From positions 3,224,001-3,288,000 of the forward strand of contig NZ_CP008953.1 of NCBI RefSeq assembly GCF_000732925.1: a stretch of DNA of 64,000 nucleotides. The letters run 5' to 3'. Origin of the DNA: Amycolatopsis japonica (GTDB lineage: Bacteria; Actinomycetota; Actinomycetes; Mycobacteriales; Pseudonocardiaceae). The notes below the pieces were generated by a model, which saw only the letters and a list, made by a program, of their open reading frames with translations, was not told where the DNA came from and did not search any database. The position numbers and the translations under genes are program-made. Position 1 is the stretch's first letter, and the number at the start of each line of letters is the position of its first letter. Shown one piece after another: positions 53,751-62,552 of the stretch.

Positions 53751-53803
53751 GTTGCGAAAGCCACTTTCGCAACGTTGAAGGTTGCGAAAGTGGCTTTCGC
53801 AAC
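53751..53803 (+). repeat. Perfect 23-bp palindrome made of self-complementary arms
   Basis: Arms 53751-53773 and 53781-53803 pair perfectly around GTTGAAG. Each arm is nearly palindromic by itself (GTTGCGAAAG ... CTTTCGCAAC), so cruciform or two small hairpins are also possible. It is 58 bases after the stop of the minus-strand YdcF-like gene. Confidence 0.8.
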
Positions 53804-53861
53804 ACGCCCGCTCGGCTGCCGGGACTCAGGGCCGGTGGACGGTTCTAACCGTCCTTGCCAC

Positions 53862-54917
53862 TCACGAGAAGGCGCGGGAAACCTGCGAAAGCACGATCAG
53901 CCCGCACACCACCAGGTTCTTGTACTTGTGCTCCACCACGATGGCGACGAATTCGCGGATGGTGGCGCTCGGCCAGAAGTACCACGCCGTCGGCGACCCG
54001 ATGACCTGGCCGTTCACCTTCGCGCGGCGGGCGATGAGGGCGGCGCGGAGCACGTGGAAGTTGTTCGTGACGACCGTGCAGCGATAGTCCGCCTTCCGCT
54101 GCCGCATGATCTCGGCGCTGAAGGTGAGGTTCTCGAAGGTCGTCCGCGACCGGTCTTCGAGCAGGATCCGCTCCCTCGGCACGCCGTTCTCGACCAGATA
54201 CCCGGCCATGGCGTGGGACTCGGGCAGGTCCTCGTCGGGTCCCTGCCCGCCCGAGGTGACCACCATCGGTTCCCCGCCGCGGCGGGCTTCGGCGTCGATC
54301 ACGCGCCGGGCGCGGTTCAGGCGCCCGGCCAGCAGCGGCGGGACGCGGTGACCGTCCAGCAGTCCCGAACCCAGCACCACCACGAAATCCACGCCCTTCT
54401 CGGTGCGGATGCGGCCGTAGACGATCGAGTACAGCAGGAAGCAGACGAACAGGAACGAGAAGTAGACGACCAACCCGTTGAGGATGCCCCGGACGATGTC
54501 GAGGGGCTCCCAGGCCAGCTGCGTGACGGTCGCGTTGAAGACGATCAGCGCGCAGATGCCGAGCCCCGCCAGCAGCGAAAGGACGTTGGCCAGCCTGCGA
54601 CCCTCCCGGCGGAGCATGGTGATCCCGTTGCAGATCAGGAAGACCGTCAGCGCGAGGACCGTCGGGATGATCAGCAGGATCACGCCGACCGCGACGAAAC
54701 CCGCCGCTTCGGGCGAAACCGAGGCGAGCAGCGCGATGAACGTCACGCCGAGGAAGAGGAGCGCGAAGAACAGGTAGAAGCCGTTCCGCAACCGGCGCCG
54801 GTCGCGCAGGAAGCTCACCAGGAACGCCGCGCAGCACAGGGCCGCGATGGCGAAGGGGATGGCAGCGGCCTCCACGGGGAACTCCAGCCTTGGGACGATG
54901 CGGACACGCGGCGGCAT
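53862..54917 (-). CDS. YdcF/ElyC-family membrane protein (DUF218)
   Basis: A 351-residue protein. Five N-terminal membrane helices (about 17-168) precede a DUF218 domain with VVVLGSGLLDG (178-188), SGGQGPDEDLPESHAM and VVTNNFHVLRAALIAR, followed by one more C-terminal hydrophobic stretch. E. coli relatives (ElyC, SanA) affect envelope lipid carrier or barrier function. The ATG at 54917 opens MPPRVRIVP; a frame shift of this region on the same strand is a shadow. Three repeat elements follow it. Confidence 0.83.
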   Translation of the reverse strand: MPPRVRIVPRLEFPVEAAAIPFAIAALCCAAFLVSFLRDRRRLRNGFYLFFALLFLGVTFIALLASVSPEAAGFVAVGVILLIIPTVLALTVFLICNGITMLRREGRRLANVLSLLAGLGICALIVFNATVTQLAWEPLDIVRGILNGLVVYFSFLFVCFLLYSIVYGRIRTEKGVDFVVVLGSGLLDGHRVPPLLAGRLNRARRVIDAEARRGGEPMVVTSGGQGPDEDLPESHAMAGYLVENGVPRERILLEDRSRTTFENLTFSAEIMRQRKADYRCTVVTNNFHVLRAALIARRAKVNGQVIGSPTAWYFWPSATIREFVAIVVEHKYKNLVVCGLIVLSQVSRAFS

Positions 54918-54983
54918 TCAAACACACGACGGAGCCGCGAACGCTCTTCCCGTTGGTGTGTCGCCTTTACCGACCCGAGTGAG

Positions 54984-56603
54984 TCAGCGCGCGCGTTGCA
55001 CCGGCCGCTCGTCCCACACCGGTTCCGTCGTTTCCCGCACCTGCCCGTCCGAGCCGAAGACGAGGTACCGATCGAAGGAGCGCGCGAACCACCGGTCGTG
55101 CGTCACGGCGATAGTCGTGCCTTCGTACGCTTCCAGCGCCTGTTGCAACGCTTCCGCCGACGCCAGGTCGAGGTTGTCGGTCGGTTCGTCGAGCAGCAGG
55201 ATGGTGGCGCCGCCGATCTCCAGCAGCAGGATCTGGAACCGCGCCTGCTGGCCGCCGGACAGCTTCTCGAACCGCTGATCGCCCTGCCCGTCGAGTTCGT
55301 AACGGCGCAGGACGTTCATCGCCGGCCCCCGGCTTCGGGCGTAGCCGGTCCAGAGGATGTCGACGAGTGTCTGCCCGAGCAGTTCGGGATGGGCGTGCGT
55401 CTGCGCGAAGTGGCCGGGGACGACGCGGGCGCCGAGCTTCCAGCGTCCGTCGTGCGCGACGTCCTCACCGGCCAACAGCCGCAGGAAATGCGACTTTCCG
55501 GAGCCGTTCGAGCCGAGTACCGCGACCCGCTCGCCGTAGAAGACCTCCAGATCGAAGGGTTTCATCAGGCCGCTGAGTTCGAGCCCTTCGCAGGTGACGG
55601 CGCGAACCCCGGTCCGGCCGCCGCGCAGGCGCATGGTGATCTTCTGCTCGCGCGGGGGAGCGGCGGGCGCTCCGGCCTCCTCGAATTTGCGCAGCCGCGT
55701 CTGCGCGGCGTGATAGCGCGAGGCCATCTCGTCGCTGCGCGCGGCGTACTGGCGCATGTCGGCGACGAGTTTCTTGAGCTGGGCGTGCTTTTCGTCCCAC
55801 CTGCGGCGGAGTTCCTCGAACCGTTCGAACCGTTCCGCACGCGCCTGGTGATAGGTGTCGAAGCCGCCACCGTGCACCCAGACGTCGCCGCCGGCGGGCC
55901 CGGGCTCGACGCTGATGATCTTCTTCGCCGCTCGCGCGAGGAGTTCCCGGTCGTGCGAAACGAACAGCACGGTCTTCTGGGTCTCGCGCAGCCGTTCTTC
56001 CAGCCACTGCTTGCCGGGGACGTCGAGATAGTTGTCCGGCTCGTCGAGCAGGAGGACGCCGGACCCGCCGAGGAGCAGCGCCTCCAGCACCAGCCGTTTC
56101 TGTTCACCGCCGGAGAGCGTGCGCACCTCGCGCCAGCGCGCCTTCTCGTACGGCAGGTTGAGCGCCGCCGTCGTGCACTTGTCCCACACGACTTCGGCTT
56201 CGTAACCACGAGCGTCACCCCAGTCGCCGAGCGCCTGCGCGTACGCCATCTGGTTCGCTTCGTCGTCGCGTTCCATCAAGGCGAGTTCGGTCTCGTCGAC
56301 GGCCCGCGCGGCGGCGCGGAGAGCGTCCGGCGACACCGAGACGAGCAGGTCCCGCACGGTCCGTTCGTCGCGTACCGACCCGACGAACTGGGGCATCACC
56401 CCGAGCCCGCCGCTGATGGTCACCGAGCCCTCGCTGGGGGAGAGCTCCCCGGAGATCAGCCGCAGCAACGTCGTCTTGCCCGCCCCGTTGGCGCCGACGA
56501 GCGCGCAGACGCTGCCCTCCCCGACCCGGAACGAGACATCGTCGAGGAGAAGTCGTCCGTCGGGCAGGTGGTATTCGACATGCGCGACTTCCACGTGACC
56601 CAT
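54984..56603 (-). CDS. ABC-F ATPase, second copy
   Basis: A 539-residue ABC-F protein: Walker A GANGAGKTT and GSNGSGKSH, signatures LSGGEQKRL and LSGGQQARF, and Walker B LLLDEPDNYLD / LLLDEPTDNLD. The second Walker A has His where Ser/Thr is usual after GKS, worth noting. The linker is the coiled, charged type (FEELRRRWDEKHAQLKKLV). No leader peptide was seen. More like translation-factor or Uup-type ABC-Fs than the one at 50975, but a resistance role cannot be excluded. The ATG at 56603 gives MGHVEVAHV. Confidence 0.85.
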   Translation of the reverse strand: MGHVEVAHVEYHLPDGRLLLDDVSFRVGEGSVCALVGANGAGKTTLLRLISGELSPSEGSVTISGGLGVMPQFVGSVRDERTVRDLLVSVSPDALRAAARAVDETELALMERDDEANQMAYAQALGDWGDARGYEAEVVWDKCTTAALNLPYEKARWREVRTLSGGEQKRLVLEALLLGGSGVLLLDEPDNYLDVPGKQWLEERLRETQKTVLFVSHDRELLARAAKKIISVEPGPAGGDVWVHGGGFDTYHQARAERFERFEELRRRWDEKHAQLKKLVADMRQYAARSDEMASRYHAAQTRLRKFEEAGAPAAPPREQKITMRLRGGRTGVRAVTCEGLELSGLMKPFDLEVFYGERVAVLGSNGSGKSHFLRLLAGEDVAHDGRWKLGARVVPGHFAQTHAHPELLGQTLVDILWTGYARSRGPAMNVLRRYELDGQGDQRFEKLSGGQQARFQILLLEIGGATILLLDEPTDNLDLASAEALQQALEAYEGTTIAVTHDRWFARSFDRYLVFGSDGQVRETTEPVWDERPVQRAR

Positions 56604-56666
56604 TCCGACAGACTGCCCGCGCACTCGGCGATCACGCAACGCAATATCTCCGGTAGTGTCGGTGAC

Positions 56667-57023
56667 GTGGAGCGAACCTACTTCGGCGTGCGGCTCAAGC
56701 TGATGCTTGCGCTGTTCCTGCCCGAGTTGTTCGTCGTGCTCCCGGTCGTCGGCGGGATCAACCCGCTGAGCCTGGCCACCGCGCTGACGGCGTCGGTGGC
56801 GGTCGCCAACCCGCTCGGGCTGGCCGCCGCCCTGACCGCGTCCCTCGCCGCCGTCCTGCTCGCGCTCGCGGTGCATTTCCGCCTCGAACCGGCGGCCGCC
56901 GCGATGCGGGTGCGCGCCATCAGCCTGCGCGAACGCGCGCAGCTGTTCCTGAGCCTGCGCGATCCCGACGCGCGCGGCCGCGTCCGGCCCAGGGCTCCGT
57001 CACCGGGCATCGTGACTGCCTGA
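56667..57023 (+). CDS. Small membrane protein upstream of the YidC paralogue
   Basis: A 118-residue membrane protein starting from GTG 56667 (VERTYFGVRLKLML). Two hydrophobic stretches (about 12-30 and 35-70) precede an Arg-rich tail. It has the style of DUF6412 proteins, which occur next to YidC genes in actinobacteria. A TAGTGT box at 56654-56659 lies so near that the mRNA may be leaderless. It is divergent from the ABC-F gene and 68 bases upstream of the yidC-like gene, which suggests a joint unit. Confidence 0.65.
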   Translation: MERTYFGVRLKLMLALFLPELFVVLPVVGGINPLSLATALTASVAVANPLGLAAALTASLAAVLLALAVHFRLEPAAAAMRVRAISLRERAQLFLSLRDPDARGRVRPRAPSPGIVTA

Positions 57024-57091
57024 CCTTTCTCGTTCGAAGGTGCGGCAGTCACTCCTGCCCGCATCCCTTCGACCGACGGAGTGACCTGGTC

Positions 57092-57868
57092 ATGTTCGAT
57101 TTCTTCCTGTACCCCGTTTCCGCCATTCTCTGGTTCTGGCACAAGGTCTTCGGTGCCGTGTCGAGCCCCGACTCGGGCGTCGCCTGGGTGCTGTCCATCG
57201 TGTTCCTCGTCTTCACATTGCGTCTCCTGCTGGTCAAACCCGCGCTCAGCGCGTTGCGCGCGGGCCGCCGCATGCAGGCACTCGCCCCGGAGATGCGGCG
57301 GATCAAGGAGAAATACGGCAAAGATCGCCAGCGGATGGTGGAAGAAGTCCGGAAACTGCATGCCGAAAGCGGCTCAAACCCGCTGGGCGGCTGTCTCCCG
57401 GCGCTGATCCAGCTCCCGGTGTTCCTGTCGCTGTACTGGGTCCTGCGCGATTTCACGCCGGGCGCCGTCTCGAACCACGTCTTCGACCACGCCGGTGTGC
57501 AGTCGTTCCTGAACGCGGACCTGTTCGGCGCGAAGCTCGGCAACTGGCTTTCGCAACCCGCGGCGGAACTGGCGGCGTTCGGCACGGATCACGTCCACAT
57601 GATCGCCGTCGGCGTGCCGCTGATGCTGATCGCGAGCCTGGCCACGTTCCTCTCGATGCGATCGGGCCTCGCGCGGCAGTCCGCTCCGGAGACCGCCGGG
57701 ATCACCAAGCTGATGATGTACCTGGCGCCGGTCGGCATGCTGGTCTCGGGATCGTTCTTCCCGGTACCGATCGGGGTGCTGCTGTACTTCCTGGCCACCA
57801 ACGTGTGGACGCTGGGGCAGCAGCACTTCCTCACCAAGGTCGTCGACCGCGAGGAGGCTAGCCGCTGA
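57092..57868 (+). CDS. YidC/Oxa1-family membrane insertase paralogue
   Basis: A 258-residue insertase with about five membrane helices. Marks: helix 1 LYPVSAILWFWHKVFG, the cytoplasmic hairpin RRIKEKYGKDRQRMVEEV, and NPLGGCLPALIQLPVFLSLYWVLRD. It is shorter than the main actinobacterial YidC, which normally lies near the replication origin, so it is probably a second copy with a narrower set of clients. ATG at 57092. The last 11 bases overlap the convergent GPP34 gene. Confidence 0.88.
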   Translation: MFDFFLYPVSAILWFWHKVFGAVSSPDSGVAWVLSIVFLVFTLRLLLVKPALSALRAGRRMQALAPEMRRIKEKYGKDRQRMVEEVRKLHAESGSNPLGGCLPALIQLPVFLSLYWVLRDFTPGAVSNHVFDHAGVQSFLNADLFGAKLGNWLSQPAAELAAFGTDHVHMIAVGVPLMLIASLATFLSMRSGLARQSAPETAGITKLMMYLAPVGMLVSGSFFPVPIGVLLYFLATNVWTLGQQHFLTKVVDREEASR

Positions 57869-58505
57869 CCGACCGGCGGGCCGCGACCGAGTACCGGACC
57901 GCCTTCCGCAGTCCGGGCAGGACGGTGTCGACGTGCGCCGCGAGCGCCTTGATCGCGCTCCGATGCACGCGGTTCTCCTTGGCGCTGAACACCGTGTGGA
58001 CGTCGCCCTCGGCGGAGAGCACGGCGAGCACCGCGTCCTCGATCGGGACGGCGGTGGGGTCTTGACCGCTCAGCACCACGTCGCGGACTCGTCCACGGAG
58101 CCCTTCTACCAGCCGAGGATCAGCCAGGGCGATGTCTCGGACGGGGAAGATGCCCATCGCCCGGTGCCTGCCGACCGTGATCGTCCCGGCCGCGGCGAGC
58201 TGGTCCCGGACGATGCCCTCGGCCCGGTGCCAATCGCGATCGACGACGGTGAGCCAGCGCCGCGGTTTCGTTCCGGGAGCGTCTTCGAGCACCTTGGCGA
58301 GGAAGGGGTCTTCCGGGGCGAGACCCGCCGCGGCCGTGCGCTCGGCCTTCCCGTCGCGATCGGAGAGGAGGCCCGCGAGGACCAGATCGGCCACCGCGGC
58401 CGCACGCAGGAGCGAGCCCCGCACGACGGCGCCGGCGGGGTCGAGCCGGTTCTTCTCGGTGTCGTAGCCGAGCAGGTACATCCGTTGCGGCAGAGAGTGA
58501 GCCAT
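57858..58505 (-). CDS. GPP34 (GOLPH3/VPS74-like) family protein
   Basis: A 215-residue helical protein of the GPP34 family: QRMYLLGYDTEKNR at the N terminus and RGSLLRAAAVADLVLAGLL are typical, as is the late VFSAKENRVHRSAIKAL. In eukaryotes members bind phosphoinositides; in actinobacteria they are common and poorly known. The ATG at 58505 has GGAGG seven bases before it. It is divergent from the lipoprotein gene. Confidence 0.85.
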   Translation of the reverse strand: MAHSLPQRMYLLGYDTEKNRLDPAGAVVRGSLLRAAAVADLVLAGLLSDRDGKAERTAAAGLAPEDPFLAKVLEDAPGTKPRRWLTVVDRDWHRAEGIVRDQLAAAGTITVGRHRAMGIFPVRDIALADPRLVEGLRGRVRDVVLSGQDPTAVPIEDAVLAVLSAEGDVHTVFSAKENRVHRSAIKALAAHVDTVLPGLRKAVRYSVAARRSVSG

Positions 58506-58556
58506 CTCGTCCTCCCATCGGGACCGGTCCCGTCGGACAGCTTTACCCTCTGCCGG

Positions 58557-59114
58557 ATGAAGAGCCAGACGACAGCGCGCATTCGAGTGACCGTGGCGCT
58601 CGCCGTCGGCTGCCTGCTCGCGGGCTGCGCCACGAATCCGCCGGAACCGGAACCGAAACCCGCACCCCCGCCGTCTCCGACCGGCCCGGATCCAGCACTG
58701 GTCTCCTGGGCGGGCGGATACTGCGGCGCGGTGAAGGACATGCGACTGATCGTCTACCGCATGGCCAAGGGCTACGACATCGAGACAGCGGCCGACCTGC
58801 CGAAGGCCGAGGAGTCGCTGAAGAAGCTGGACACCGCGCTGACCGCGGCGATCACCGGGCTCGAGAAGCTCCCGAAGATCGCTCAGAACGCCGACGAACT
58901 GGCCGCGGGCGAGCTGGCGTTCTACCGGAAGCTCCACGGGAAGGTGACCGAGTTCCGCACCCTGCTGCCACGAGGCGGCGTCGAATACGCCAAGGCCGCC
59001 CTCACTCTGAGCGGGGCCGACCTGGTCACGCATGTGCCCGCGGTCAAGACCGGCGACGTGCCGGGCCTCGATCAGGCGATGAAGGCCGACAAGGCCTGCG
59101 AACTTGTCGGCTAG
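58557..59114 (+). CDS. Putative lipoprotein, paralogue of 16674-17255
   Basis: A 185-residue predicted lipoprotein with lipobox LLAGC (Cys at about 23), a Pro-rich stretch and a helical body with two Cys residues (GGYCGAVKDM and DKACELVG). The layout matches the lipoprotein at 16674: lipobox, first Cys after ALVSWAGGYC (ALAWVDKVC there), and a terminal Cys. A TACCCT box at 58544-58549 suggests a leaderless start. No enzyme motif. Confidence 0.75.
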   Translation: MKSQTTARIRVTVALAVGCLLAGCATNPPEPEPKPAPPPSPTGPDPALVSWAGGYCGAVKDMRLIVYRMAKGYDIETAADLPKAEESLKKLDTALTAAITGLEKLPKIAQNADELAAGELAFYRKLHGKVTEFRTLLPRGGVEYAKAALTLSGADLVTHVPAVKTGDVPGLDQAMKADKACELVG

Positions 59115-59177
59115 ATCACGCGAAACAGGGCCAAGAACTGTTCGGTACCGGCGTGTCGGGCAAAGCCCGATGGGGAA

Positions 59178-61526
59178 TCATCGCGCTCGCCCGGGAACTG
59201 TTCCCGGGCGGGTGGGTGTTCCCGGCGCCGTCCGGCGCCGGGAACGCGTTCGCAGATGACGTCCGGTGATGGACGCCGAGTCCTCGGCCAAAGCCGACGG
59301 CGTGCCCTCGAACACCACCGTCCCGCCTTCGGCACCCGCGCCCGGTCCGATGTCGATGACATGGTCGGCGTGCGCGATCACCCGTTGGTCGTGTTCGATC
59401 AGGACGAGGGTCGCGCCGCCGTCGACGAGTTCGTCGAAGAGCGCGAGCAACCGGTCGACGTCGCTGCCGTGCAGGCCGGCCGTGGGTTCGTCGAGGACCA
59501 GGCGCAGTTCGTGCGCGGGACCGGCGTCGGCGAGGTGCCTGGCCAGCAGCAGCCGTTGCCTTTCGCCGCCCGACAAGGTGTCGAGGCTTTGCCCGATCGT
59601 CAGGTAGCCGAGCCCGACGCGGTCCAGCCAGCGTGACCGCTGCCCGATGGGGGACCGCTCGCCGAACAGCGCGGCGACGTCCGCCGGGTTCATCGCCAGC
59701 ACTTCGGCGATGGTCTGGCCGTGCAGGCGCGCGGCGAGCGCGTCCGGGTTGAAGCGGGTGCCGCCACAAGCGTCGCAAGCGGTCTGGACGTCGTCGAGGA
59801 AGGCCAGGTCGGTGATGATGACGCCTTTTCCCTTGCAGACCGGGCAGGCCCCGCGGCCGTTCGCGCTGAACCACGACGGATGTTTCCCCGTGGCCTTCCC
59901 GAAGGTTTCGCGGATGGGCTCGGCGATCCCGAGCACCGTGGCGGGCGTCGACCGGATCCCACCGCGCAGCGGAGCCTGTTCGACGACGACGAAATCGGGA
60001 TGCCGCCGGGGGAGTTCGCCGGTGATCAGGGTGCTCTTGCCGGAGCCGGCGACCCCCGAAACGACGGTCAGGACCCCGAGCGGCACGTCGACGGTGACGT
60101 CGCGGAGGTTGTGGCTGCGGGCACCGGAGATCGTCACGGCACCCCGCGCGACGCGGGTCCGCTCGCGGAAGCGAAGCGGGACACCGAGGATCCGCCCGGT
60201 CTCGGTACCGGCCGTGACGAGTTCGCCGGGGCCGCCTTCGAACTGGATGCGTCCGCCGCCGTCGCCTCCGGCGGGTCCGAGGTCGATGACGTGGTCGGCG
60301 GCCGCGATGACGGCGGGATGGTGTTCGACCACGAGGATCGTGTTGTGCGCGTCGCGGAGCCTGGCCAGCAGTTCGAGAAGGCGGTGCACGTCGTGCGGAT
60401 GCAGGCCGGTGCTGGGTTCGTCGAACACGTAGCAGACGTCGCTCAGCGCGCTGCCGAGGTGGCGGACGATCTTGACGCGCTGGGCCTCGCCGCCGGACAG
60501 CGTCCGCGACTCCCTGGACAGGCTGAGGTAGCCGAGACCGACGGAATCCAGCGCGTCGAGGCGTTCCCGGATCGCTTGCGACAGCGGAGCCACCGACGGA
60601 TCGCGCACGGCCGCGACGACGTCACGCAGTTCGCCGACCGGCATGGCGGACCAGTCCGCGATGGACCGCCCGTCGATCAGGCTTCCGCGTGCCGCCTCGG
60701 AAAGGCGGGTTCCCGAGCACTCGGGGCAGACGCCGCGGGTGACGACTCCGGCGAGTCCTTCCTGTTCCTCGGCCGTGAGGCGCGACGGCGTCTTGCGCAG
60801 GTACGAATCCCGCAGGCGCGGGACGATGCCGTCGAACAGCCCGTGTTTGGGGTATTCGGAGCCGGGGTCGTCGAGGGGGAGTGCTTCGGCGTGCAGCAGG
60901 GTCTCGACCTTCGCCGCCGGTAACCGTCCTAACGGGACATCGGGATCGACGAGTCCGGAATGGACCAGCCGTTTCCAGCGGTAGGTGCCGGGAGCGAACG
61001 TCGGGAACCGCACGGCGCCATCGCGCAGGCTTCGCGAGCGGTCGAGCAGCCGGTCGAGGTCGATGTCGTCGACCGCGCCGAGCCCTTCGCAGCGCGGGCA
61101 CATCCCGGCCGGATCGTTGAACGAGTAGGCGGGCGAGAACCCGGCGCCCGGCTTTCCGAGCCGGGAGAACAGCAGGCGCAGCAGTGGCGCGATGTCGCTC
61201 GCCGTGCCCACGGTGGACCGCGCGTTGCCGGTGAACCGGCGTTGATCGACGATCGTGGTGAAGACGAGGCCGTCGATGCGGTCGACGTCGGCGGGCGGAT
61301 GCTGGGGGAGCCGGTTCCGGACGAAGGCGGGATAGGTCCCGGTGACCAGGCGCTCGGCTTCGGCCGCGATGGTGTCGAACGCGAGCGACGACTTCCCGGA
61401 GCCCGATACGCCGGTGAACACCGTCAGCCGGTGTTTCGGCACCCGCACCGAGATGTCGCGGAGGTTGTGCGTCCGGGCTCCTTCGACGGTGATCCACCGG
61501 CCTCGGTCAGCTTGAACTTTCGCCAT
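59178..61526 (-). CDS. UvrA-like protein (UvrA2 class)
   Basis: A 782-residue UvrA paralogue. Walker A motifs GVSGSGKSS (39-47) and GVAGSGKST, signatures LSGGEAQRV and LSGGERQRL, and zinc-type CxxC pairs (CPRCEGLG, CPECSGTR, CPVCKGKG, CDACGGTR) are all present. It is some 150-200 residues shorter than UvrA and seems to lack most of the UvrB-binding insertion, as in UvrA2/DrrC-type proteins linked to drug or damage tolerance. The last 20 residues (Arg/Pro-rich) are coded by a run of hairpins. It is divergent from a WYL regulator across a strong palindrome. Confidence 0.9.
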   Translation of the reverse strand: MAKVQADRGRWITVEGARTHNLRDISVRVPKHRLTVFTGVSGSGKSSLAFDTIAAEAERLVTGTYPAFVRNRLPQHPPADVDRIDGLVFTTIVDQRRFTGNARSTVGTASDIAPLLRLLFSRLGKPGAGFSPAYSFNDPAGMCPRCEGLGAVDDIDLDRLLDRSRSLRDGAVRFPTFAPGTYRWKRLVHSGLVDPDVPLGRLPAAKVETLLHAEALPLDDPGSEYPKHGLFDGIVPRLRDSYLRKTPSRLTAEEQEGLAGVVTRGVCPECSGTRLSEAARGSLIDGRSIADWSAMPVGELRDVVAAVRDPSVAPLSQAIRERLDALDSVGLGYLSLSRESRTLSGGEAQRVKIVRHLGSALSDVCYVFDEPSTGLHPHDVHRLLELLARLRDAHNTILVVEHHPAVIAAADHVIDLGPAGGDGGGRIQFEGGPGELVTAGTETGRILGVPLRFRERTRVARGAVTISGARSHNLRDVTVDVPLGVLTVVSGVAGSGKSTLITGELPRRHPDFVVVEQAPLRGGIRSTPATVLGIAEPIRETFGKATGKHPSWFSANGRGACPVCKGKGVIITDLAFLDDVQTACDACGGTRFNPDALAARLHGQTIAEVLAMNPADVAALFGERSPIGQRSRWLDRVGLGYLTIGQSLDTLSGGERQRLLLARHLADAGPAHELRLVLDEPTAGLHGSDVDRLLALFDELVDGGATLVLIEHDQRVIAHADHVIDIGPGAGAEGGTVVFEGTPSALAEDSASITGRHLRTRSRRRTAPGTPTRPGTVPGRAR
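59188..59245. repeat. Two hairpins inside the 3' end of the UvrA2 gene
   Basis: A 10-bp stem (59188-59197 with 59201-59210, loop CTG) and a 12-bp perfect stem (59218-59229 with 59234-59245, loop GTCC) lie within the last codons of the gene, at the junction with the convergent lipoprotein gene. They likely serve as terminators. Confidence 0.6.
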
Positions 61527-61543
61527 GAACCGAGGCTACGATG

Positions 61544-61570
61544 AGTTGTGGCCGGATTACGGCCACAACT
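61544..61570. promoter_or_regulatory. Palindromic operator between UvrA2 and WYL genes
   Basis: Perfect 11-bp arms (AGTTGTGGCCG and its complement) around GATTA. It lies 17 bases before the uvrA2 start and 13 before the WYL GTG, so the WYL regulator probably controls both genes from it. Confidence 0.75.
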
Positions 61571-61583
61571 AGCGGGAGGCGTC

Positions 61584-62552
61584 GTGACGGAACCACGGGA
61601 ACGGATGTTGCGGCTGCTGTCGCTCCTGCAATCCGGCCGGGCGTGGCCCGCCGCCGAACTCGCGACGGCGATGGAAGTCCCGCCGCGCACCCTGCGCCGG
61701 GACATCGACAACTTGCGCGGTCTGGGCTATCCCGTGGAGAGCAGCCGCGGTCCCGGGGGCAACTACCGGCTGGTCGCGGGCACCGCGCTGCCGCCGCTGA
61801 TGCTGGAACACGACGAGGCGATCGCCACCGTGCTCGGCCTGCGGCTCGCCGCGGCGGGCGGAACCGGCGTGGACCTGACCGCCGAATCGGCCGACCGCGC
61901 CGCCGCGAAACTCCGGCGTGTCCTGCCGTCGGCACTGCGACGGCGGACCGACGAAATGCTCGCCGCGGTCGAGTTCGGGGCCGGTGAACGGCCGCGGGTC
62001 GGCCAAGACGTCCTGAACGTCCTCGCCGCGGCGATCGCGGCTCGGCGGTGCCTCGAGTTCCCGTACACGGGCAAGGACGGCCCGTCGTCGCGGACGGTCG
62101 AGCCGATGCGGCTCGTCCAGCTCGGCAGGCGGTGGTACCTCTACGCCTGGGACCTCGGCAGACGGGATTGGCGGAGCTTCCGGCTCGACCGGATCGGCGC
62201 GCCGTCGATGACCGACGTGGCGTTCGAGCCGCGTCCGCTCCCCGTCGACGATGTGGCGGCGCACCTCCAGGAACGCTTCCACAGCCCGAAATCCCTCCGG
62301 ATCACGCTGACCCTCGACGTCGGCGCGAGCGAGGCCGCTGCCCGGCTTCACCGGGTCGACGGGAGTTTCGAAGCGCTCGGTGACGACAGGTGCCGATACG
62401 TCGCCTACGTCGATTCGTTCGAGTGGCTGGCGGTGGTTCTGACTCTGACCGACATCGAGTTCAGGGTGGAGGAACCGGCGGAATTCGCCGAGTACCTGGT
62501 GCGGACGGGGGAGCGGCTGCTGCGGGGCGCCACTCGCTTGCCAAGTACATGA
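61584..62552 (+). CDS. WYL-domain transcriptional regulator
   Basis: A 322-residue regulator: N-terminal winged helix (RMLRLLSLLQSGRAWPAAELA, PRTLRRDIDNLRGLGYPV) and a C-terminal WYL domain (about 135-215: GRRWYLYAWDLGRRDWRSFRLDRI). WYL domains bind ligands such as single-stranded nucleic acid or nucleotides. The GTG at 61584 with GGGAGG just upstream is used because an earlier ATG lies inside the palindrome. Its stop codon falls in the next palindrome. It probably responds to DNA damage or a drug and controls the UvrA2 gene. Confidence 0.85.
   Translation: MTEPRERMLRLLSLLQSGRAWPAAELATAMEVPPRTLRRDIDNLRGLGYPVESSRGPGGNYRLVAGTALPPLMLEHDEAIATVLGLRLAAAGGTGVDLTAESADRAAAKLRRVLPSALRRRTDEMLAAVEFGAGERPRVGQDVLNVLAAAIAARRCLEFPYTGKDGPSSRTVEPMRLVQLGRRWYLYAWDLGRRDWRSFRLDRIGAPSMTDVAFEPRPLPVDDVAAHLQERFHSPKSLRITLTLDVGASEAAARLHRVDGSFEALGDDRCRYVAYVDSFEWLAVVLTLTDIEFRVEEPAEFAEYLVRTGERLLRGATRLPST

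Noticed and set aside
53544..53803. Palindromes as terminal repeats of a transposable element (MITE)
   Set aside because: No flanking target duplications could be made out and the inner parts differ in type; kept as palindromic repeats instead.
53724..57023. An open frame of nearly 1100 codons on the plus strand
   Set aside because: It runs antisense through the YdcF-like and ABC-F genes and has low-complexity, Arg/Pro/Gly-rich translation. Only its last 119 codons (from 56667) look like a real gene.
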